Shown one piece after another: positions 35,566 to 47,479 of a stretch of DNA of 64,000 bases. The DNA lies in contig CM038214.1 of assembly GCA_021442155.1 (NCBI GenBank), forward strand, positions 136,314,040 through 136,378,039, read 5' to 3'. The notes under the pieces are model-generated. The model was not told where the DNA came from, did no database searches, and saw only the letters and a program-made list of their open reading frames with translations. Position 1 is the stretch's first letter, and each line of letters starts with the position of its first letter. The translations under genes were made by a program, and so were the position numbers. Origin of the DNA: Cymbidium sinense. Lineage: Eukaryota > Streptophyta > Magnoliopsida > Asparagales > Orchidaceae.

Positions 35566-37392
35566 ATAAATGCCACCCAACAAATGTGATTCACGCATGG
35601 AGCGAGTCACATTTGTTGAAAATTGGTTGACCATTTTGGTTGGCCATAGAGTTTGGATCATTTTAGCTTTGATTGCAATAACTTACGGACTTCGACAGAA
35701 TTTATCATTAGTATGCTGCCTTATTCAGGACATGCTAAATGAAGGACTTGACCGATTTGTCAGAATCAACTTATCGAATTGATAAGAGTTCTTGCACCAT
35801 CTACTATCTACTTCAATGATTTTGTTGAAGATCTCTTTCTTTTATGTCATTGTAGATTTGAGTTTCCTCCGACCCTAGCTTCATGCTTGGTTGGGTTTGA
35901 TGGAGGAATTGATCTGCTTGTTTCGATGAAGGATTTCGCTAAGGAATCGGTTTATCATGCTTAATGAAACTCTTACTCTAGCCGAGCTTGACATACTTGA
36001 TGAAGGATCGATTTGTCCTATTGACTTGTCGGAAGTGTATGCGCTCGTGAATTGCTGCTTTGGCCGGATTCGTTGAAGGATACATACAGATGACCCAGCC
36101 TTCCAACTTATATAGAGTCAATGTTGAGTTATTAGTCCAGTAATCTGTGCTTTAATAGACTGAATAACCATAAAATTCTTTTAGTTCGGCCATCAGCTTT
36201 GTATGAACTATGAAATTATTTCCTCGGTCCTGTGCTTTCTGCTTTGACAGACTTGATGAGGAGATTAGCTTTGATCTGTGCTTAGAGCTTAATCAGATCA
36301 TTTGAAAATAAATTGAGATATTATCATGCGGGTAATATATAGATTAATTTGAGGTAGCCCTGAATTGAGCGTTTTCTCATATTGCTTGATCTATCGATCA
36401 AGTAGAAAGATTTCTTAGATCGTAGTTGCTTGTAATCACTAAGCTGGATCTGGTTTGAGATTAAACAGCTATCATCATTGAACTGACGAGCAGGGGCTCT
36501 TTCACTACTGCCTTTTCTTACAGCTTGTTGAGTGAGGAGAGCGTCAGCAAGTCGGCCATATTGGGGCTTGTTGAGTTCGACCTTTAGAACCTACTCGAGT
36601 TTTCGACTTAAGCTGCAGTGGGTTGATGATTTTGTCATCCGACTGATGAATGGGGGCTTTCTCACTGCGGCCTTTTCATGCAGCTTGTTGAGTGAAGAGA
36701 GTGTCAGCAACTCGGTCATTTGTGGGCTTGTTGAGTTCGACCTTTAGAACTCATCCATGTCCTAGACTTTAGGATATATAGGTTTATATTTCTCCAACCT
36801 AATTGATTGAAGCTTCCGAAATCGAGAATTCTTCTGACTTGATCTCGAAAATTTGGCGAATCTGGAAGATAAATTTCTTGACATTTAGGGTTATATTTTC
36901 ATACATAGAAATAAGTTCTTTTTGTTCATGCAAGACTCTGCAACTTAACAGTAACCATTATGAATTTATCCAGGAATTTCGGTGTAAAGCTCGATGTCGA
37001 CCTGAATAAGAATATATTTGAGGATCTCGTCTTATGACAAAATGTCAACTCAAATAAACTTGATATAAACTAAAAAAATGCCCCTATCTTGCAGGGGGAA
37101 TTCTAGAGTACATTTAAAAGAATTATCAAGATGAGAGTGCACAAATACATCAATATATTTGAATTGATACACTCTAAAGGGGATTTTAACATACAACATT
37201 GATTTCATTTGTGTATAAAAATCTAAAAATATCCCCCATGTAACAGGAGAATTTTCACCGAAAAGTTTTTCATATGGAGTACGTTTAATTAGGGATCTCG
37301 GCATGAAGCACGATGTCAACCTAAATAGATATACTAAAAAAATGCTCCATGTCTTGCAGGCGGATTTCTATTGTACCTCGAGAATGTGGTCA
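35566..37392 (-). repeat. 3' untranslated region of element B with local duplications
   Basis: No gene is seen. A repeat of about 165 bp occurs twice (near 36485 and 36650), each with CAGCTTGTTGAGTGA and GGGCTTGTTGAGTTCGACC. A second duplicated phrase, ACTAAAAAAATGC with CTTGCAGG, recurs at 37068 and 37337. Confidence 0.65.
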
Positions 37393-38560
37393 TCAAGTAT
37401 AATACTTTTTCAAGTATCGACCATTAATTGACAGCATTAGTCTTTCACCCTTTAAGTTGATGAGTTGGTATGCTCCTCCTTGGTATACCTTTTCAATGAT
37501 GAAAGAGCCTTCCCGGTTAGGCTCAAATTTGCCACCGAATTTTTGATTGGGGATAATTGATTTTCTCAGCACCAAAACTAATTCTCCTTTTTGGAATGTT
37601 CGGGGCCGCACCGCATAGTAAAAAGCCCTAGACATCTTTGACCGATAGACTTCCAAATTTTGATGGGCCTGCAATCTAACTTCATCAAGCGCATCAAGTT
37701 CCTCCATTCTCAGACGAGCATTTTGATATTTGTTAGATTGTATTGGATGGCTACTCGAAGTCAAGTAACTCAACTTCAAGCGAAAGAACTGCTTAAGTTT
37801 CAAATACCAATGAATAGGGAGTGGCTTTAATCAGCGTCTTGTAGGTAGTTCAATAGGCCCATAGAGCCTCTACTAGCTTGGTATGTCATTCTCTTTTATT
37901 TTTAGTGAGAATCTTCTTGAGCAGCTTGACTAATGTCTTGTTGAAGGCCTCCGCCAAGCCATTTTCTCTTGGATTATATATTGAAGAGTATCGTCAATCA
38001 ATTTTGTGTCGATTGATGAATCTATAAATCTTTGCACTTTTAAAGACTGTGTCATTATCATAAATTATTCGGCGTGACACTCCAAATCTATAGATCATAT
38101 TATGCGTGAAGAAGTTGATCACTCAGTCATCAGTAACTTCCTTAAATGGAGCAGCTTCAACCCACTTAGAAAAATAGTCAGTCGTTGCTAGGATGAAGCG
38201 ATGTCCAGCTGACGACGGTGGATAAATTGGTCCAATTACATGTGTGCCCCAATATTCAAATGGTCAGGATGCTATTGTTAGGTGTAATAGATTTGGAGGT
38301 TGATGGATGAGATTCTCATGTACTTGACATTCATGACACTTCTTAGCATGATTAATACAGTCTCTTATCATAGATGACCAATAATAATCCATCCTTTTGA
38401 TCTTTACTATCATCTTGGGACCTGACTGATGTGCACCACAAAATCTTCATGAACTTCAACCATCACTTTGCTAACTTCATCTACATTTAGGCATCGTAGC
38501 CACATTTGTTCAAAGGATCTACGATATAAAGTGTGTTGATGAAAGCATAGCGTATCATTC
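37393..38560 (-). pseudogene. int: Integrase of element B
   Basis: Reading down the minus strand, the zinc-finger region has YYWSSMIRDCINHAKKCHEC near 38335-38395. The core has GHRFILATTDYFSKWVEA at about 38150-38205 (first Asp), IYDND at about 38055 (second Asp) and GLAEAFNKTL at about 37930-37960 (Glu), so all three catalytic residues are still present. The frame then breaks, and the last 136 codons (37393-37803) are open, with EVYRSKMSRAFYYAVRPRTF and the GRYLKKYY end usual in Tat-type integrases. A few indels and stops mark it as dead. It would have inserted the element's DNA into the host genome. Confidence 0.85.
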
Positions 38561-38954
38561 TCTTCTCGATTTGAGCTGCTAGTGATTTATCATTTGCTAA
38601 TTTATCTTCTTTAAAGTAGTCAATGAAGGGTTGCCTCCAATCACGTGACTCTTGCACAACAAAGGTTTAACACTGCTTTTCTGAGGTAATGTCAATCTTA
38701 GCTCTTCTTGGTACAACTTCTTGTTGATTTTGGAGAGTATGAGAACCAACCTGAGTCGCATCCTATTGGATCAAATTTGGTAACCCCTCTACCTACGGGG
38801 ATTGATATTTTACTGGCTTTAGAACTCATCGAGTAAATATGTCGATCATGACATAATCATCATTCATACTTGCTATTTTCTTAGCTAGTTTTGCTAAGCA
38901 GTCGACTTTGCTATTCTCGGATCGAGAGACTCGAGCTAGTGTGATATTTTGTAT

Positions 38955-39278
38955 CTACTTCATAAGCTCGAGAACTCGCTTGTGATAGAAAGCTAACTCA
39001 AGCTTGTTGATTATATAGATGTCAAGTACTTGATTTATAATAAGCTGAGAATTGCCAAAAATGTGCAGGTTTTGAATGCCTATGAAAATAACTTCTTCCA
39101 GACCTACCACTAATTCTTCATATTCAGCTTTATTATTAGTTCTTGGCTCGGTCAATCCATATGATCGTCTCATTATCCCTCCTTCTGGTGTTATGAAGAT
39201 AATGTCGATTCCTTCTCTTACTCTTGGAAAATTTGGATGTTGAACTTGTTTAATCGACGAGGCTCCATCAAAATACAT
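38955..39278 (-). pseudogene. Second (archaeal-type) RNase H domain of element B
   Basis: An open frame of 107 codons begins MYFDGASSIK and includes IIFITPEGGIMRRSYGLTEP and NNKAEYEELVVGLE, then NLHIFGNSQLIINQVL. These are the blocks of the additional RNase H of Tat elements, although the usual GDSQL has become GNSQL, removing a catalytic Asp. This places element B in the Tat lineage. Confidence 0.88.
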
Positions 39279-39299
39279 TTCTCAAATTTATGATTTTTC

Positions 39300-39545
39300 T
39301 CTTTCATGAATGAGCATGCTCATCGAGCAAATCGTCATTAAGAGAAGAGTCCGCAGGGATGGGATGTGGAGCTAGAAAGTCTGTTAAGACTTGTCCCTTC
39401 ATTGCTTTCTACGGAACATATATGATATCAAATTTTAAAAGTAATACTGTCCATCTTGACAAGCGACCTGTCAATGCTGATTTTGTCATCAAGTACTTCA
39501 GCGGATCGATTCGAGAAGGGTAATCTTGTGAGATAACATATAATG
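39300..39545 (-). pseudogene. End of the first RNase H of element B (fragment)
   Basis: On the minus strand SLYVISQDYPSRIDPLKYL, TGRLSRWTVLLLKFDIIYV and KGQVLTDFLAPHPIPAD match the C-terminal end of the Ty3/Gypsy RNase H and its linker. The similarity ends abruptly at about 39545, where sequence resembling the integrase end begins. The upstream RT and protease are missing. Confidence 0.7.
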
Positions 39546-39800
39546 ACGAAACTTTTGGATATCTTTATTCGATAGACTTCTAGATTTTGTTGAGCTTGGT
39601 GTCTAACCTCGTCAAGTCCATCAAATTCTCACATTCGTAGACAGACATTCTCATCTTGAGTGAGATTGTGTTGAATGGCTACTCATAGTGAATGTAGTTC
39701 AACTTCAAGTGGCAAGACTGTTTCAACTCCAAATACTTTAGCATGAGGAGTGAATTTTATAGGAGTACAGTCTAGATGTCACGCTGTTGTCTATTTGTAA
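39545..39800 (-). pseudogene. Displaced second copy of the integrase end in element B
   Basis: This stretch resembles 37630-37820: TAGACTTCTAGATTTTGTTG against TAGACTTCCAAATTTTGATG, and GGCTACTCATAGTGAATGTA against GGCTACTCGAAGTCAAGTAA. It lies upstream of the RNase H fragment in the element's orientation, where RT should be. This shows an internal rearrangement or a chimeric origin. Confidence 0.65.
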
Positions 39801-39849
39801 GAGAATTTCACTTCGAGATTTTCGCCTCCAAATTTGCTTACCTATTTGT

Positions 39850-41130
39850 CGGGACTTTTCGACAGCGGATTCTTGGACCTATGGTCCAAGTGTCACGCCT
39901 CGATGCTCATCGTGCGAGACTTGAATTAGTAGACATCTTGCCAGGGTTGTAGGAGGAGGTCTCCTTAGAGGATCAACTCTAGCCTCCTTGATGAATGGAC
40001 TTTAGGAACCTGATGCACTCTTGCATATACATTTTCAAATTCTCATTAGAGAAGCTAGGATTTGAAGTTGTCGGGTCCAAAATAACTATTTGATTTGACT
40101 AGTAAAACTATCCCTTTTACCCATCTTTAGGCTGTCAGACCTGTTATGGATTAAAATACTCATTTTCTAGTTCTATAGTTGGTTGTACAATTTTCTGCTT
40201 GAATAATAGCTGCTGAGCATGCAGTTCAACATTTCTCTTTCCTCATTATCTCTAGGTTAACTTGCTTCCCAGATGATTGGACTCTGATATATTCTTTTTA
40301 TCAGTCCTTTCTCCTTTGCAACTTTGGGAACCTGATGCACTTTTGCATATAGAGTTTCAAATTCTCACAAGAGAAGCTAGGATCTGAAGTTGTCAGGTCC
40401 AAAAGGATTGTTTAATTTAATTAGTAGAGCTATCCCTTTTTACCCATCTTTAGGCTGTCAGACCTGTTATGGATTAAAATACTCATTTTCTGGTTCTATA
40501 ATTGGTTGTACAATTTTCTGCTTGAACAATAGCTGTTGAGCATGCAGTTCAGCATTTTTCTTTCCTCACATCTCTAGGTTAACTTGCTTCCAAATAAAGA
40601 AGCTTCTACGTCACTACTTCTTCTTAGGGATTCAACGTCCATATTTATTTTTTCTTTTTACCAGGACCTTTCAATAATGGATTCCCGAACATGCGGTTCA
40701 GGTGTCACACCCCGATGTTCATCGTGTAGGGCTCGCTTAGAACGATCATGAGTTCTTACTACCACTGATGGTAGCTTTTGCAGTTCATCATTTTTTTGCT
40801 TCTCTAATAATTGGCCTTTAATACCTCTTCTTCATAAGGCATTTTTCTTTGACAATCTTTAGGACTCTATGTACTCAAGCCGATAGAGTTTCAGGTTATT
40901 GCTTTTGAATGGTTTGAGCTGACTATTGTTGAGCCCAAAATGATCGCTTAGCATTACCAGTAGAGCTATTCCTTTTCACTCATTTCATATTTTTAAATAT
41001 ATTGTGAGTGAGAACACTCGCTTCTAGTATCAAGTATGGTCGCATTACTAGTTATTCAGGCAGCAACTGCTAAGCTCACAATTCAGTATTTTTTTCTCTT
41101 TCTTTGCCTTCTACTCAATTTTTCTCTAGA
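39850..41130 (-). repeat. Tandem repeats in the gag region of element B
   Basis: Units begin near 40003, 40323 and 40857. The first two are about 320 bp apart and close in sequence (GAACCTGATGCACT, TTAGGCTGTCAGACCTGTTA, GGTTGTACAATTTTCTGCTT, GAGCATGCAGTTCA). The third is more diverged. A linker with GTGTCACGCCTCGATGCTCA recurs at 39888 and, as CACCCCGATGTTCATCG, at 40715. No gag frame is recognisable. Confidence 0.75.
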
Positions 41131-41302
41131 AGAGGAAGCTTCAGCATCATGCCTTCCTAGTGCAAAAAGGTTCGATTTGCAGAGTTATGTTATTATGGAG
41201 AACTAAAGTAATAGTTTTCCAAGTAACTTTAAATTTTGATTTTATTATATTTCACTACTATTATAGCTTAGATTCGACTAGCCAAAGATGGAAAGAGAAT
41301 TC

Positions 41303-41328
41303 AATCCCCAACGAAGTCACCAGAAATC
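41303..41328 (-). promoter_or_regulatory. Primer-binding-site-like sequence of element B
   Basis: On the minus strand TGGTGACTTCGTTGGGGA lies a few bases inside the right LTR. It resembles tRNA-complementary primer sites of TGGCGCCGTTGCCGGGGA type in plant Ty3/Gypsy elements, with changes expected from decay. Its place beside the right LTR confirms minus-strand orientation. Confidence 0.55.
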
Positions 41329-43581
41329 TATGGGCTCCGAAAATTCGCCACCAACCTCTCGATAATTTTTTGAATATTGATATTTTTGAATATTGAAGAG
41401 AGTGATTTTAAGTGTCGGTGTAATTTTCAGAAGACAAATGAAATAGTAGATAAGACACTACCCAGAGATTTCATCCTCATTTGGTGAGGACTTTAGATCT
41501 GGTTCCAGGTTTCCTATAAGTGCAAGCCCCTATAGTTAATTACCCCTCCCAATAAGTGAGAGAAAACTTTCGATTAAGTCGTTAGATCGCTTGCTAGCGT
41601 AGTAGCGATATAGAGTTTGAATTTAAGTTATGAAATTTATCATTTACTTACCGGATGGTTGGGGAATGATGGCGTGCCGATCTAGATCTCATGGTTACGT
41701 CATCCCGGCGTCCTGTCCTAGTCTACTTAGTCAGAGGAGGTAGTCGACCCAACATGACAGAAGGATCCTCATGAGCAACACATGTATTACGTCGTCCAAG
41801 AAATCTTTGTAGACCTGGGGTGGTGTTTGTCTAAGGAGACAGGCTTAAGTCTACCTTAGCTGATAGAGGGTTGGTTGCCCTATCAAGTATACCATATGAT
41901 TCACGACTCAAAGGGCAGAGCCATTGGAGAGCATACGAGCTATGGTCGTGATCGTAATATAATGGAGTCGAACTGGCCAAACCACCCGATCAGAGGACTC
42001 TAGTCATAACTGCTTCATTTGTGGAGCCTACTGGTCAAACCACGCAGTTAGAGGACACGGACCAAGTCCTTACTAGCGTGAGATTGATTGAGAGTGAACA
42101 TAGCAGAACACTTGATTTGACATTGGCTCTTTTGTGAGCTAGAATTTTCTTAATTTGTCACCCCCGATAAACTGTTGCGGAAGTTGAATAGATTGAGTTT
42201 GTTTTAAACTTTTAATGATAGAATTTCATTTAAGCAATTTCAGATTGCTACTTAAAAATTGTTTAATTAGAATATGTTTAAGAGTTTTAGATCCTGTCAA
42301 CTCTATTTAGTTGTTAATAGAGGATTAGTTCTACTATTACTTGACATGATTAGTTTCTCAGATATTTTACTGAGTTAAAATTCTTATAATAGATTTTTAA
42401 GTTTTGTTAACCCGGACCTAGCCCTAAGACTAAACCAGGAAGCCACCCATGCAGCATCCTTAGACACTTGAATTTAAGCATTCAATATAGTGTCGGGGAT
42501 CATGCGGGTGTTTATAGCTTAGCTAATTTCATCTAATTAATGAAATCATTGATTTTAAAAATCATAATTAAAATAAAATTCCTTAATTTTTGAACGAAGA
42601 AAGTCCTATGATTTTTATAGATTTTAATTTAGTATCACTTTCTGTCTGCTTGTACAAAGGGTTGTAGATCCGGTGGCGAAGAAGGCGTTTTGATTTAGAT
42701 TATAGTTTAACACACTGTTTGTACTTAATTTATTTGTTGAGTTTTTATAATTTTCTCAACTTGATTATGTTCAATTTACATTAATTTTGATAAATTATGT
42801 CGATTTCAATATTTATTGCTTTAGCCTTATTCAAGCTTATTAGCTATCATAGTAATCACCTCCACATTCATATAAGAGTTATTAAACTCAATTTAGATTC
42901 ATCCTTAGATTTTAAATTTATTACAAATTTATTATGAATTTAACATTAGTCCTCCCTAAATTCTAATTAAAGCTTATTTAATTTTGAGGAATTTACAAAA
43001 AAATTGAACTCACTTTACCGCTTCAATTTAAGTCATGGAGAATTGTAATTAAAGTTTGTGAGTTTAGTATTAGCCTCCCCCAAAGTTTATTTGCATTTTA
43101 AATGAATGTTCATTTTTTTTTCAAAATTTAGTTTAAAGGCTCCCCCACCCCTTTTTTTCTTGTTTGATGCTTTTAGTTTAGAATTTTCTGTAGGTTTCCT
43201 TGCTTAGCATTCTTAAGTTAGCTCATTTAATTTTCCCCTTTTTTCTAAGTCAAAAGATTTGATTTATTCTAAAATCATTCATATAGGCATCGAGTATTTT
43301 TACTCGGTATGCTATTAAGCGTAGGGAGTGATGTCTTGCAACACCAAAGCCGATTTTTTTTTCGTCGTCACCTGAGCCTGGCCTTTAAACTGAAGAAGAC
43401 ACACTGCAATATATATTCCTCCCTTTTTTTCTAAGTATACAAAATTTTAGATTTCATCCATGGACCGACATCTAACAAGTGTTGGTTTACTCGATCTGCA
43501 TTGAAGTCTAGCGGTGTCTTTTGACACGCTATTTTTTTTTATCTCTTCCTGTTGAGTCTGATGAGATGCAAACAGCGAAAA

Positions 43582-43583
<2 letters not shown>

Positions 43584-43646
<63 letters not shown>
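43584..43646. repeat. (AT)n microsatellite in right B LTR, expanded
   Basis: 63 bp of pure AT at the site where the left LTR has 16 bp. LTRs are identical at insertion, so the length changed afterwards. Confidence 0.95.
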
Positions 43647-43649
<3 letters not shown>

Positions 43650-44269
43650 TATCTCACATGTTCCGCATTTTTAGCGTCAAGAATTTGACAAAGGCGGGGT
43701 TAGGTATGCAATTAGAAATGTAAACGAAAGAGTGTGATGCAGAACCGAAGAAGAATTGCGTCATTGTGATATTCTTCCCGGTTCTGACGGGGAGCGGGAT
43801 TAAAATGAGAAGCGATCTAGAAAATCAAAGGAAGATTTCACCTATTGACGATATTCTTTCCTTGTGGTATGAAAAAAATGAGCAAAAGCGAGGAAGAGAT
43901 GAGAAATCGGAAGAATTCCTTTGATGATATTCTTCCCGATTTATGAATAACAAGGATAGCTAGGAAGCGGGCTGAAATCGAAGAATTCGTTGTGATATTC
44001 TTCCCGATTCTTGGCCAAAAAATAAGCGAGAGTGCGGTCGAAATCGAAAAGAATTCGATATTCTTCCCGATTCAATGTGAAAACGGTTCTGAGCTTCGGG
44101 AAGGATGCAAAAGCAGCCAGGTTCGTGAGCTAGATTACACAGAATGGGTCAGATTTGCGGGTTGGATGGTGCAGAACGGGTCAAAACAGTGGGCTGGTGG
44201 GCTATGCAGTTTTGTGGGTTGGAGGAAGGAGCTGTGGGCCTTGGACTGGAGGGAAGGAGGCTAGCGGGC

Positions 44270-44800
44270 TGGGCTGTTTAGAGGGCTGGCGAGCCGTGGG
44301 TGCAGTGGGCCGGAAGCGTGGGCGAGTCGGGCACGCGGGCTTGCGCGCGTGAAACGGGAGAGCGGCGTGCGCGTGCTGTGGCAGAGTGGGCCGGGCGCAG
44401 CGGGTCGGGTCGCGGGCGGCGGCAGTGCGGAAAGAGGAGCGGATCGGGCTGCAGCGATGGGTCGGTGCGCAGGCCGGAAAAACAGGTTTGGCCGGAGCGG
44501 GTCACGCGGAACGCGGGTCGAGGGTGGAACTAGCGTGCGCCGGCGAGCTAGTTGCGGGAGCGGGATTGGCCGGTGTGGCGCGCAGGTTTGGATCGTGGAA
44601 CGGTGGCACTTTGCGGAACGCCGGCGGTGGGATCCGCGGACTGCGGGCTCGGCGGGTCGGTGGGCGCGGATGGCGGGTCGCGATTTGCGCCGGAAACGGG
44701 ATGGCGGCTGGCCGTGCCGCGTGACGCGCGAATTGCGCTGGGCGGCGCCGGCGGCGGGCCGGTGGCAGAATCGGACGGAAACCGAGAGCCGGGAGGAGAT
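44270..44800 (-). repeat. GC-rich block in right B LTR
   Basis: About 530 bp of very GC-rich DNA (CGGGTCGCGGGCGGCGGCAG and similar). Long frames are open on both strands (for example 44261-44890 minus and 44349-44873 plus) because stop codons are AT-rich, not because of coding. The left LTR counterpart near 34030-34440 is clearly less GC-rich. Confidence 0.7.
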
Positions 44801-46179
44801 TTTTACTGTGTTTTTCTTTGTTTCCGACGGGAGAGAGGGGATGCAAGAGAGAGGAGAGTGGGAGGGAATATGAGAGGCAAGAATGACCAAGGAATGGGGG
44901 AGTGGTTGATTTTAAGTTTTTTTTTTTGTTTTTTTTTTTGCAATTTCTTTTCAGAAAACATTAAAGTTGAAATCTAGTTTTTTTTTATTAAAGTATATGT
45001 CTTTCTTATTGATAATAAAGTTTAGAGTGTTAAATAAGTAAATAGATAGTTTAGTGTGTATTTTTTTTTTGTTTTTTTTTTGCAATTTTTTTCAGAAAAT
45101 TGAAAGTTGGGAAACGGTTGAGCATAGAAGTAATTTGATAATTTTTAAATAAATTTAAGATTTTAGTGTGAATTTCACGATTTATCAAAATATATATCGA
45201 TTTAGTAATTACGTTATGCAAACTTCGTTTAGTGATCCGCTTTGGTTCTCCAAATTGAGTCAATTTCCTCAAAATGCGCGTGACCGCTTTCGATTTTCAT
45301 GCGCACTGCGAATTGAGTGTGAAACGATCTTATTTGATAGATTTGCGTTTGAAACCAATGATGCGATCAATTTGTGAAAGATCGTTTGATTCGTTGGCGC
45401 TCCCGATATGTGTGCGAGGCGTTGATGACTTGTCGATTTATCAGTCGTCAATATTTATATCTTGACCAATTTCGACGTTTTGAACATGATGAAGAAGTTC
45501 ATTTCGATCGGAGGTCATTTGAGTTAATTTCGGTGACATCCTGCATTTTAGTCTCGATTTGCGCATTGTCAATTCAAATCATTCGACATTTGCACAGACT
45601 CGTCCGAATTGAGCGCGAACAGTCTCATTTGATATATTTAGATATTTCGAAGCTAACAATCAATTTACGAGCGGAGGTCATTCAATATCGTCCGACTTCC
45701 AACTCCGATATGCGGCGTTGATACATTGATAATCGAGTCTTGTCGATTGTTCGTTAAATTTTACAATGCTATATTATCAATTTTGACATTAAACACGATG
45801 GCGAAGTCCGTTCGTTAATCGGTCGTTTGACCATTTTGAACGCGTTCAATGCATTTTGAGCTTCATTTGCGTATCTCACCCGTGAATTCAATTTGTAGGC
45901 TGCTTGGTTTTATACATATGTGGAGGTCGACACTTATTGAGCCGGCTTATTTACATAATAATAAACTATACTTATCATATATCACGTTATCGATTTAATA
46001 ACTTATCGAGCTTTTGAAACTAACTTGAGCATTCAAATCGAACTTGAGCTTGACTTTCTTTAAATCAAGTCAAGCTCAAGTTTGATAATTGAGCTCGAGC
46101 TTAACAGGATTTAAACAAATTTAACTTGATTAAATCAAAATTAGACTCGACTCGACTTGTTTACACTCATAGTCGAGGT

Positions 46180-47479
46180 GGTCGACTTTACGCTATAATC
46201 CCCAAGGTAATGAAAGATCCCTGATTTCTTCTTCGTTTTGGTTTAAATTGACTGATTTCTTCCTTCTGACAGCCTCCTCCTCCTTCGTTTTGCACTAATC
46301 CCCTTCCAGCAGCCCACTCCGGCTCTTTCTCTCCTTGCTCGATTCCCCCTCACCATTATCATCAACTTGCTTTAATTTTATACTCTATTGTTTTACTGTC
46401 ATTTCCATTGCTAAGTTACTAAACTATTATTTTCAAAGGTATTGCAACTCTTTCTCCATCTCATAAATCATTTAACTGCTTAAAATTCAACCTCAAAAGT
46501 TTTGTTCGAGAAAAAGTCTTCTAGTACAAACTTTTTTTTTGTTGATAATATGAGTTTTGATTTAGTAATGGCCACTTAATTTTATTAATTAGACCAATAT
46601 GTGATATTTGACTCATTTAAATATATTGACTTTATTAAGAATATCTAAAAATAAAAAATGTTAGACAAGTAATGATCTAAACACTAATGAGCTTTTAACA
46701 AGTTGAACAAAAACAAAGGAAATTTTATCAATGTTTGATTAGTTAATAACTTGGATCAAAGTGAACAAAAAAAAAATTTAATGTTTTTATTTTTATTATT
46801 TATTTATTTATTTTATTAATTTTATGCTTTATATCATGCAAATTCAGAAAATAAGAGTATTCAAAAATTTTCTTCAATAGAATATTCTTCATAATTAGTT
46901 AAAATGTTTGAATCTTTTTTGTTAAAAAAAATTGAGAGTATGATTTTTATTTAAAAAAAAGAGCCAAAAGTATATCTTTATTTTTAAAATTATTTATGAC
47001 TTATTTTTATTATTAAAAAATATTAAAAATGTGACTTTTTTTAATAAAATGGTTGATGGTGTGTTTATATTTTTCTTATAGCATTCATATTTATTTACAC
47101 CTATATAATTGTTTATATCTTTTTAATATTTATATCATAAATATTCATTTAAGAAATCTCAATTGTTTTCATTTGTTATAAGGTTTTCCTCTAGAATTTA
47201 GTAAATGGATCATTATTTGAAAAAAAAAATGAGTTAATATAGACATTTACAATCTTTCGACTCACCCTAAACTTAATCCTCCTATTTAGAATTATAATGT
47301 TAATAAAAGAGATATAATACGAAAAGTATATTTAATGAGGGATCATATTTATCTAAAAATCATACTTTCATCTAAACAATGATAGCTAATGTTGTACTGA
47401 GATTTAGTTCAAAATGATTTTAAAAATATTTAAATTGGGTAGAGTATAATATATGAAAAGATACATCATATTATTTATA
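46180..47479. other. AT-rich DNA before the hAT pseudogene
   Basis: No gene is seen. 46230-46345 is C/T-rich (CTCCTCCTCCTTCG and neighbours) and looks like a plant 5' leader, but no coding start could be attached to it. The remainder is very AT-rich and may include the 5' part of the hAT element. Confidence 0.4.

Larger units (their letters stand above)
31319..45932 (-). mobile_element. Element B: 14.6-kb Tat-type Ty3/Gypsy element, minus strand
   Basis: The outer ends are TG (31319) and CA (45932) and the flanks are CTTAT on both sides (31314-31318 and 45933-45937), a 5-bp target duplication. Long LTRs lie at 31319-35565 and 41331-45932. The internal 5.8 kb hold integrase, a second RNase H and part of the first RNase H on the minus strand, with a primer-binding-site-like sequence next to the right LTR. 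gag, protease and reverse transcriptase are not recognisable, and tandem repeats fill that place. It is therefore a defective element that retains structural signals. Confidence 0.9.
41331..45932 (-). repeat. 5' LTR of element B (right copy, about 4.6 kb)
   Basis: Aligns with 31319-35565 over most of its length. It differs by the long AT run at 43584-43646, a shorter tandem block, and a far more GC-rich stretch at 44270-44800. Ends with GGAGGTCGACA. Confidence 0.88.
31166..46171. mobile_element. hAT-type non-autonomous element split by element B
   Basis: The left terminus TAGGAGTGTAAGTGAGTC begins at 31166 and the right terminus GACTTGTTTACACTCATA ends at 46171; they are inverted relative to each other. 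They are bordered by GTCAAGGT (31158-31165) and GTCGAGGT (46172-46179), an 8-bp target duplication with one mismatch, the length typical of hAT. The arms (31166-31318 and 45938-46171) contain GAGCTCAAG and CTCGAGCTTAA words common in this group. Without element B it would be about 390 bp long. Confidence 0.8.

Noticed and set aside
37050..37319. 89-codon ORF (minus)
   Set aside because: Lies in the untranslated 3' part of element B among short duplications and lacks recognisable content.
44261..44890. 209-codon ORF (minus) and overlapping ORFs on the + strand
   Set aside because: Product of the GC-rich LTR block; Arg/Pro/Ala-dominated, open on both strands, absent from the other LTR.
46230..46345. 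5' leader of a host gene (C/T-rich)
   Set aside because: No start codon with a coding frame or splice pattern could be attached.
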